Part shown: positions 58,632 to 64,000 of the stretch, piece by piece
Layout: each line of letters begins with the position of its first letter
Position numbering within the stretch: position 1 is the first letter of the stretch
NCBI RefSeq assembly: GCF_030845995.1
Contig: NZ_CP132719.1
Span: 930,001 to 994,000 of the forward strand
Direction of reading: 5' to 3'
Length of the DNA: 64,000 nucleotides
DNA from: Geothrix sp. 21YS21S-4
GTDB lineage: Bacteria; Acidobacteriota; Holophagae; Holophagales; Holophagaceae
The notes under the pieces: generated by a model
The model's input: only the letters and a program-made list of their open reading frames with translations
Told to the model about the DNA's origin: nothing
The model's database searches: none
Program-made: the position numbers and the translations under genes

Positions 58632-60275
58632 ATGCGCTACCTGCTCTCCAACCTGATGCTCAACCTGGGGGAGGAAGCGCTGGACTTGGCGCAGCCCCTC
58701 GCGCACGCCCTGGGCGGCGCGGCGCGGGACTACCGCGCCGTGGTCCTGGAGCGCCGCAGCCTGGATGCCCGTCACAAGGGCGCCATCCGCTTCCTGGTGG
58801 CCCTCAGCTTCGATTCGGATCGACCGTTGGAACCGGGTGCCTTCCCCGGGGGACTCAAGCTGGATCTCGCGCCGACGGCCGCTCCCTACGCGGTGGCGCC
58901 GCCGCCGCGCAGGCCCCGCGTGGTGGTGGTGGGCAGCGGTCCCGCCGGGACTTTCTGCGCCCTGCGCCTCCTGGATTACGGGATCGAGCCCGTGGTGCTG
59001 GAGCGCGGGCCCGCCATGGGCGAGCGGGTGAAGGCGGTGGCGGGCCTGTGGACCGACGCGATCCTGGATCCCGAGGCCAACGCCCAGTTCGGCGAAGGCG
59101 GGGCCGGAACCTTCAGCGACGGCAAGCTCACCACCCGCATCGGCCATCCCGCGACCCGCTACGTCCTGGAGGCCTTCGTCCGCTTCGGGGCGAACCCGCG
59201 CATCCTCTACCTCGCGAAGCCTCACGTGGGCACGGACGTGATCCGCCGCTGCGCGGTCCTCATCCGCAAGGAAGCCGAGGCCCGCGGCGCCCAGTACCGC
59301 TTTCGCGCGCGCCTGGCGGACATCCGGTTCGATGCGGAAGGCCGCGTCCAGGCCGCGGTTCTGGAGAGCGGGGAGGAGCTCCTGTGCGAGGCCCTGGTCC
59401 TGGCGCCGGGCCACAGCGCGCGGGACACCTTCGAGATGCTGCACCGCCACGGCGTGGCCATGCGCCAGAAGGCCTTCGCCATGGGCGTGCGCGTGGAGCA
59501 TCCCCAGGATCTGATCGATCGCGCCCAGTACGGCCCCAGCAGCGGCCATCCGTCGCTTCCTGCGGCGGACTACAAGCTGGTGTGCAACTTCGGGGTGAAC
59601 CGCGCCGCCTACAGCTTCTGCATGTGCCCCGGCGGCGAGGTGATCCAGTGCAGCAGCGAGGCCGGCGGCGTGGTCGTGAACGGGATGAGCAACGAGAAGC
59701 GCGATTCCGGCTTCGCCAATTCGGGGCTGGTGGCGAAGGTGAACACCGCGGATTTTGGGAGCGACCACCCGCTGGCCGGGATGCGCTTCCAGCGAACCTG
59801 GGAGCAGGCCGCCTTCCGCGCGGCGGGAGAGACCTACGGCGCCCCGGCCATGGCGGTCCAGGATTTCCTGAAGGGCCGCGCCACGGGCCGCCTCCCGCGG
59901 ACCAGCTTCCGGCCTTTCGCGGTGGCGGCCGACCTGCGGACCTGCCTGCCGGAGTTCGTGCGGGAGCAGCTGGCCGGCGCGCTGCCCGTCTTCGACCGGA
60001 AGATCCACGGATTCACCAGCCGCGACGCCGTGCTGCTCGCCATCGAAAGCCGCACCAGCAGCCCGCTCCAGCTCCTCCGGAACGAGGACGGCCAGTCCGC
60101 GTCGCATCCGGGCCTGTACCCCTGCGGCGAGGGCGCGGGCTTCGCGGGCGGGATCACTTCCGCCGCCGTGGATGGGATCCGCGTGGCCGAATGGATCGCC
60201 CAGTCCGCCGGAGCTCCGCCGTTCGCGCCCTTTGAGAAGCAGGTGCGCGCAGGGGACCTGGCCAACGAATATTGA
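58632..60275 (+). CDS. FAD-dependent oxidoreductase (COG2509 family)
   Basis: 547 residues. Uncharacterised dehydrogenase family. An N-terminal ~95-residue domain (LDLAQPLAHALGG, YRAVVLERRSLDARHKG) precedes the Rossmann motif VVVGSGPAGTFCALRLLDYG. Family words NAQFGEGGAGTFSDGKLTTRIG, YSFCMCPGGEVIQCSSE and GEGAGFAGGITSAAVDG are all present. The family is thought to reduce hydrophobic substrates; no true substrate is known. The ATG at 58632 begins the family N-terminus; an extension to 58539 adds unlike residues. It shares no operon with the cytochrome gene, which is divergent. Confidence 0.93.
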   Translation: MRYLLSNLMLNLGEEALDLAQPLAHALGGAARDYRAVVLERRSLDARHKGAIRFLVALSFDSDRPLEPGAFPGGLKLDLAPTAAPYAVAPPPRRPRVVVVGSGPAGTFCALRLLDYGIEPVVLERGPAMGERVKAVAGLWTDAILDPEANAQFGEGGAGTFSDGKLTTRIGHPATRYVLEAFVRFGANPRILYLAKPHVGTDVIRRCAVLIRKEAEARGAQYRFRARLADIRFDAEGRVQAAVLESGEELLCEALVLAPGHSARDTFEMLHRHGVAMRQKAFAMGVRVEHPQDLIDRAQYGPSSGHPSLPAADYKLVCNFGVNRAAYSFCMCPGGEVIQCSSEAGGVVVNGMSNEKRDSGFANSGLVAKVNTADFGSDHPLAGMRFQRTWEQAAFRAAGETYGAPAMAVQDFLKGRATGRLPRTSFRPFAVAADLRTCLPEFVREQLAGALPVFDRKIHGFTSRDAVLLAIESRTSSPLQLLRNEDGQSASHPGLYPCGEGAGFAGGITSAAVDGIRVAEWIAQSAGAPPFAPFEKQVRAGDLANEY

Positions 60276-60360
60276 ACCCGCGACTCCCGGGGTTCGGCCC
60301 GCACGGAATCCGCTATCGTGGCTTCCAAGCGCAGGCCCGGCACTCCCATCCGGAGGAACC

Positions 60361-61833
60361 ATGTTCGAATCCGCGGAACTCGGCCATAGGATCGACAAGG
60401 AGGTCTGGGACCGAGAGGTTCCCGCGCTTCGCGAGGCGCTGCTGAACGCCCAGTTCGAGCTGGCGTCCGCCGGGTTTCCGGTGATCCTTTTGGTGGCGGG
60501 CGTAGACGGCGCCGGGAAGAGCGAGACGGTCAACACCCTCAACGAATGGATGGACCCCCGCCACATCGAGACCCACGGCCTGGATGCACCCTCCGAGGAG
60601 GAGCTGGAGCGGCCCCACATGTGGCGCTACTGGCGCCTGCTGCCGCCCAAGGGGAAGATCGGGATCTTCGACGGCTCCTGGTACACGTGGCCCATCCGGG
60701 AGCGGGCCCACGGCCGCACCAAGACCTCGGAACTGGATCAGGACCTGGCGCGGATCGCCCGGTTCGAGCAGATGCTCATCCAGGAGGGCGCCCTGGTCCT
60801 GAAGTTCTGGATGCACCTCAGCAAGGACGCCCAGCGGAAGCGGCTGAAGAGCCTGGAGAAGGACCCGCGGACGCGCTGGCGCGTGACCTCCCGGGACTGG
60901 AAGCACTTCGAGATGTACGACGCCTTCCGGGGCGTGGCCGAACGGGCCCTCCGGGCCACCAGCACCGGCGAGGCGCCGTGGATCGTGGTGGAGGCCACCC
61001 AGGCGCGCTATCAGCGGCTGACCGTGGGGAAGATCCTTCTGGAGCGCCTCCGGGCCCGGCTCGACCAGCCGGCTCCCCCCGTGATCCAGCCCGCGGCGCA
61101 TCCGCCCGCCCGGCCCGTGGACACGGTCAATGAGCTTCGCGCCCTCGACCTCACGAAGCGCCTGGAGCCGAAGGAATACGAGGACGAACTCCTGACCCTC
61201 CAGGGTCGGCTGAACGTCCTGGTCCGGCGGCCGGCCTTCCGCAAGCGCGCGGCGGTCCTGGTGTTCGAAGGCATGGACGCCGCGGGGAAGGGCGGCAGCA
61301 TCCGGAGGATCACCCAGGCCCTGGACGCCCGGACCTACCGCATCCATCCCATCGCCGCGCCCACGGAAGAGGAACGTGCCCAGCCCTACCTGTGGCGCTT
61401 CTGGCGGCAGCTCCCCCGCTGGGGCCGGCTCGCCATCTTCGACCGGAGCTGGTACGGCCGCGTCCTGGTGGAGCGGGTGGAGGGGTTCTGCTCCGAAGCG
61501 GACTGGCGCCGGGCCTACGGCGAGATCAACGATTTCGAGGATCAGCTCGCCCGCAGCGGCGACGTGGTGGTCAAGTTCTGGCTCTCCATCAGCCAGGAGG
61601 AGCAGCTCCGCCGGTTCGAGGCGCGGCAGGCGACGGCCTTCAAGCACTTCAAGATCACCGACGAGGACTGGCGGAACCGGGAGAAGTGGCCCGCCTACGA
61701 AGCCGCCGTCTGCGACATGCTGGACCGCACCAGCACGGAAATCGCGCCGTGGACGCTCGTGGAAAGCGAAGACAAGCGCTACGGCCGCATCAAGATCCTG
61801 AAGACGCTGGTCGCGCGGCTGGAGGCGCTGTAA
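60361..61833 (+). CDS. pap: Polyphosphate:AMP phosphotransferase (two PPK2 domains)
   Basis: 490 residues. Two PPK2-type P-loop kinase domains in tandem. Domain 1 (residues ~15-235): LLVAGVDGAGKSETVNTLNEWMDPRH, GIFDGSWYTWPI. Domain 2 (~255-490): VLVFEGMDAAGKGGSIRRIT, AIFDRSWYGRVLVERV. Class II PPK2 enzymes with this double layout phosphorylate AMP to ADP with polyphosphate. The GGAGG site lies six bases ahead of the ATG. Domain 1 has Ser-Glu where domain 2 has Gly-Gly-Ser after the P-loop, as expected when only one half is fully active. No ppk gene adjoins it. Confidence 0.93.
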   Translation: MFESAELGHRIDKEVWDREVPALREALLNAQFELASAGFPVILLVAGVDGAGKSETVNTLNEWMDPRHIETHGLDAPSEEELERPHMWRYWRLLPPKGKIGIFDGSWYTWPIRERAHGRTKTSELDQDLARIARFEQMLIQEGALVLKFWMHLSKDAQRKRLKSLEKDPRTRWRVTSRDWKHFEMYDAFRGVAERALRATSTGEAPWIVVEATQARYQRLTVGKILLERLRARLDQPAPPVIQPAAHPPARPVDTVNELRALDLTKRLEPKEYEDELLTLQGRLNVLVRRPAFRKRAAVLVFEGMDAAGKGGSIRRITQALDARTYRIHPIAAPTEEERAQPYLWRFWRQLPRWGRLAIFDRSWYGRVLVERVEGFCSEADWRRAYGEINDFEDQLARSGDVVVKFWLSISQEEQLRRFEARQATAFKHFKITDEDWRNREKWPAYEAAVCDMLDRTSTEIAPWTLVESEDKRYGRIKILKTLVARLEAL

Positions 61834-61878
61834 TACGAATGCATGTAAATCCGAATCTCCAGGAAAAGCCACATCCAA

Positions 61879-61944
61879 AGCGGAGGAGAACGGAGTGCCA
61901 GAGGAAAGCAGAGATGTTTCTCTCCGCTCTTCTCCGTCCTTCCG
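61879..61944. repeat. Imperfect inverted repeat in intergenic DNA
   Basis: AGCGGAGGAGAACGGAG (61879-61895) is mirrored by CTCCGCTCTTCTCCGTC / CTTCCG (61922-61944), with an inner AGAGA-TGTT-TCTCT-type hairpin at the tip. The whole gap 61834-62108 has no gene; besides this hairpin it contains the CACCAAG-type repeat copy 4. It may be another member of a dispersed repeat family. Confidence 0.65.
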
Positions 61945-62002
61945 TTTACGTGTCTTGGCGGCGCGGATCCTCAACGCTCCATGACAGGGCGATTTACAGG
62001 CT

Positions 62003-62090
62003 GGACGTCAAGGACACCCATAACCGCGTCAGCGGGAAGAGCCCTTTTCTTGGTGTCTTCGCGTCTTGGTGGTGATTCTTATCTTTTGAA
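62003..62090. repeat. Dispersed CACCAAG-type intergenic repeat, copy 4 (inverted)
   Basis: In inverse orientation: CTTTTCTTGGTGTCTTCGCG / TCTTGGTGGTGATTCTTATC (62044-62084) is the complement of the left arm of the other copies. The opposite arm GGACGTCAAGGACACCC lies at 62003-62019. It ends shortly before the stop codon of the leftward PSRP gene, again between two convergent genes. Confidence 0.75.
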
Positions 62091-62108
62091 CGCCAAGCGG
62101 CATAAGGT

Positions 62109-62936
62109 CTAGACGGCGCGTTCCTTCCCGAACACGCGGTCCAGCACGAGGCCGGCGGTCTCCTCGATGCTGCGGCCGGTCACGTCGAGGACGGGCCAGC
62201 GGCGATGCAGGCGGAACACCCCGTCGGCGTAGGCGAGTTCTTCCAGGATGCGGCCCAGATCGCTGTAGTTGTCGGCGCTGCCCGTGGCGCCCAGGCGCTT
62301 GAGCCGGTAGGCGCGGATCTCCTGCAGGCGGTCGGCCTGGATGGTGAGGCCTACGATCCGGCCCTGGGGGATGTGCTCCAGTTCCGCGGGAAGGGGGATG
62401 CCGGGGACCAGGGGCACGTTCATCACCTTGTAGCCCTCCATGGCGAGATACATGGAGAGGGGCGTCTTGCTGGTGCGGCTGATCCCCACCAGCACGATGT
62501 CGGCGTCCGCGAGGCCGCCCATGTCGATCCCGTCGTCGTACTTCTGGGCGTATTCGATGGCTTCGATCCGGCGGAAGTACTTGTCGCCCACCGCGTGGAA
62601 GCTGCCGGGCCGTTCCTCGGGCCGCTCGCGGAGGTAGAGAGCCAGGGTGTCCAGCAGGTTGCCGAACAGGTCCACCTGGGTGAGGCGCAGCTCCGCGCAC
62701 CGGTCCGCCAGGTAGACGCGCATCTCCCGCGACACCGTGGTGTGGATGATCACGGCGCGCTTTTCGCCGGCCATCTGGACCACCCGATCCACATCCTCCC
62801 GGGACCGCACGTTCTGGAAGCGCCGCACCAGGGCCGAGCTCTCGCCCTTGGAGAACTGGGTCAGGGCCGCCTGCACCATCCGGTAGGCGGTCTCCCCGGA
62901 GCCGCCGGACACCACGTAGATGGGCTGTCTGTCCAT
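62109..62936 (-). CDS. Pyruvate, water dikinase / PPDK regulatory protein (PSRP, DUF299)
   Basis: 275 residues. Bifunctional ADP-dependent kinase / Pi-dependent phosphorylase that inactivates and reactivates PEP synthase or pyruvate phosphate dikinase. Family marks: VVSGGSGETAYRMVQAAL at the N-terminus, IIHTTVSREMR, the P-loop-like VGISRTSKTPLSMYLAMEGYKVMNVPL and GLTIQADRLQEIRAYRL. No ppsA/ppdK is in the window. The start may be 62936 or an in-frame ATG at 62948. It is head-to-head with the kinase gene, with 23 bases or fewer between the start codons, so promoters must overlap coding DNA. Confidence 0.94.
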   Translation of the reverse strand: MDRQPIYVVSGGSGETAYRMVQAALTQFSKGESSALVRRFQNVRSREDVDRVVQMAGEKRAVIIHTTVSREMRVYLADRCAELRLTQVDLFGNLLDTLALYLRERPEERPGSFHAVGDKYFRRIEAIEYAQKYDDGIDMGGLADADIVLVGISRTSKTPLSMYLAMEGYKVMNVPLVPGIPLPAELEHIPQGRIVGLTIQADRLQEIRAYRLKRLGATGSADNYSDLGRILEELAYADGVFRLHRRWPVLDVTGRSIEETAGLVLDRVFGKERAV

Positions 62937-62959
62937 GGGATTCAGCATACCCTGGGGCC

Positions 62960-64000
62960 ATGGCCCCGCTTTCCCACGTCCTGGCCTGGCTGGCGCTGGT
63001 CCTGCCGTTCGCGGCGGTGCTCGCCGCCTTCGTCCTCCTCCTGGTCCGCTGGAGCCGCCTCCGGCGGGCGGCGGATCCCGAATCCCTGCTGCTGACGGCG
63101 GTCTCGGGAAGCCTGCGCGAGCGCGGCGAACTGGCGGCATCCCTGGGCGAGCTGCGCACGGTCCACGAGCGGATCCTGGACGCGCTGCCGACCGGCCTCC
63201 TGTGGGTGGACCAGCGCCAGCGGGTGGCGGCCCTCAACCGCCACGGACGGGATCTCCTGGGCGTGACGCCCGGCGTGGCGGGCCTGGAGGCGGGCTTCGT
63301 CCTGGAGCCCTTTCCGTGGCTGCGCGAAGCGCTTCTGCAGGATCCGGGTCCGCCCCTGCGGCTGGAGGCTGGCGGGCGCCGCTGGCGGGTCCAGCGCATT
63401 GAGGCCCCGGATCGCGTGGGAGCGCTCCTCCAGTTCGAGGACATCACCGAGGCGGAGCAGGAGGAGCGCCGGCGGCAGCTGCGGGAGCGGTTCGCGGAAC
63501 TGGGCGAGATGACCGCCGGCGTGGCCCATCAGTTGAAGAACGGCTTGGCCGTGCTCAAGGGACAGGGCCAGCTCCTCCAGCGGGAAGGACACGGAGCCGC
63601 CGAGGTGCTGCTGGAGGAGACGGCCGATCTGGAGCGGCTGGTCCAGCGCTTCCTCCAGTGGGCCAAGCCTCTGGAGTCGGCGGCGGAGCCCCTCCGCCTG
63701 GAGGAAGCCGCCGCCCAGGTCGTGGCGGAAATGAAGCGCCGCCCGGTAAGCCAAGGAAGGCAGTTGCTGGTCCAGGGCGAGGGCGGAGCGGTGGGCGATC
63801 CGGTGTTGTTGCACCAGGCGCTGGTGAATCTGCTGGAGAACGCCTGCCAGGCGACGCCCGTGGGGGGCCGGATCACGGTGGCCGTCGCCGAAGGCCGGCT
63901 GGACATCCTCGACGAGGGGGCAGGACTGGGCGAGGAGACCGCCGTGCGGATGCTCCGCCCCTTCGAGAGCGGACGGCCCGACGGGACGGGGCTGGGCCTG
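62960..64000 (+). CDS. Sensor histidine kinase, NtrB/AtoS-like (3' truncated by window edge)
   Basis: The frame is open from ATG 62960 to the last base (347 codons), so the end is missing. One membrane helix at residues ~6-30. A PAS-like domain fills ~70-165 (ILDALPTGLLWVDQRQRVAALNRHG). The phospho-acceptor His is in GEMTAGVAHQLKNGLAVLKG. The ATP-binding domain shows the N-box VNLLENACQATP and G1 LDILDEGAGLGEE, with G2 GTGLGL at the edge. H-box GEMTAGVAHxLKN is typical of NtrB-class kinases, so a sigma54 activator-type regulator may follow. No ribosome site is strong. Confidence 0.9.
   Translation, partial: MAPLSHVLAWLALVLPFAAVLAAFVLLLVRWSRLRRAADPESLLLTAVSGSLRERGELAASLGELRTVHERILDALPTGLLWVDQRQRVAALNRHGRDLLGVTPGVAGLEAGFVLEPFPWLREALLQDPGPPLRLEAGGRRWRVQRIEAPDRVGALLQFEDITEAEQEERRRQLRERFAELGEMTAGVAHQLKNGLAVLKGQGQLLQREGHGAAEVLLEETADLERLVQRFLQWAKPLESAAEPLRLEEAAAQVVAEMKRRPVSQGRQLLVQGEGGAVGDPVLLHQALVNLLENACQATPVGGRITVAVAEGRLDILDEGAGLGEETAVRMLRPFESGRPDGTGLGL

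Overview
The window is a GC-rich (by eye well above 60%) chromosomal stretch from a Gram-negative bacterium. Evidence for Gram-negative: lipoproteins, outer-membrane beta-barrels, an OmpA-family protein, MotB and periplasmic c-type cytochromes. Gene content fits Acidobacteriota, possibly the Holophagae (Geothrix/Holophaga-like): soluble c-type haem proteins, many stand-alone signalling proteins, giant Ig-like lipoproteins. There is no 16S or ribosomal protein gene to confirm this, so the taxonomy is inference. No prophage, IS element, CRISPR array or plasmid gene is visible.

Layout. 0-6 kb: end of a methyltransferase gene, a translationally coupled GH130/glycosyltransferase pair, then motAB. 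6-10.5 kb: a PKD/Ig-like lipoprotein and an outer-membrane barrel, closed by a strong bidirectional terminator. 10.6-14.3 kb: a leftward operon of a double-receiver regulator, an M6-like and an M28 metallopeptidase. 14.4-18.5 kb: lepA and a Ser/Thr kinase fused to a beta-helix. 18.6-28.5 kb: REC-HDOD, PilZ, YchF, two biotinyl-type domains plus a truncated third copy, a crotonase, SPFH-SHOCT and PepSY proteins, a GGDEF gene broken at its active-site motif, FabH and a response regulator. 28.8-35 kb: a 1705-residue lipoprotein with eight near-perfect 90-residue repeats, then an OmpA-family protein. 35-46.6 kb: metabolic and transport genes (formyltransferase, hydrolase, DinB, acyl-CoA carboxyltransferase, two MFS paralogues, SDR, aminotransferase, acyl-CoA dehydrogenase). 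46.6-64 kb: Gdx/SugE, cold-shock protein, TPR protein, a MshEN c-di-GMP-binding protein, a ChpT-like phosphotransferase with a response regulator, MiaB, a mutarotase, a GH19-like protein, tRNA-Leu, two cytochromes, PcrA/UvrD, polyphosphate:AMP phosphotransferase, PSRP and a truncated histidine kinase.

Two themes stand out. First, four genes (biotin carrier, MFS transporter, acyl-CoA dehydrogenase, miaB) have a duplicated fragment of their own 5' or 3' end next to them; three of these stubs overlap a neighbouring gene by start/stop codons so translational coupling would be kept. Second, a dispersed imperfect-palindrome repeat containing CACCAAGACACCAAG-type units sits in at least four intergenic gaps. 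Cyclic-di-GMP signalling is represented by the GGDEF gene, the PilZ protein and a tandem MshEN motif. Fatty/branched acyl-CoA metabolism is represented by biotin carriers, crotonase, carboxyltransferase, acyl-CoA dehydrogenase and FabH, scattered rather than in one operon.
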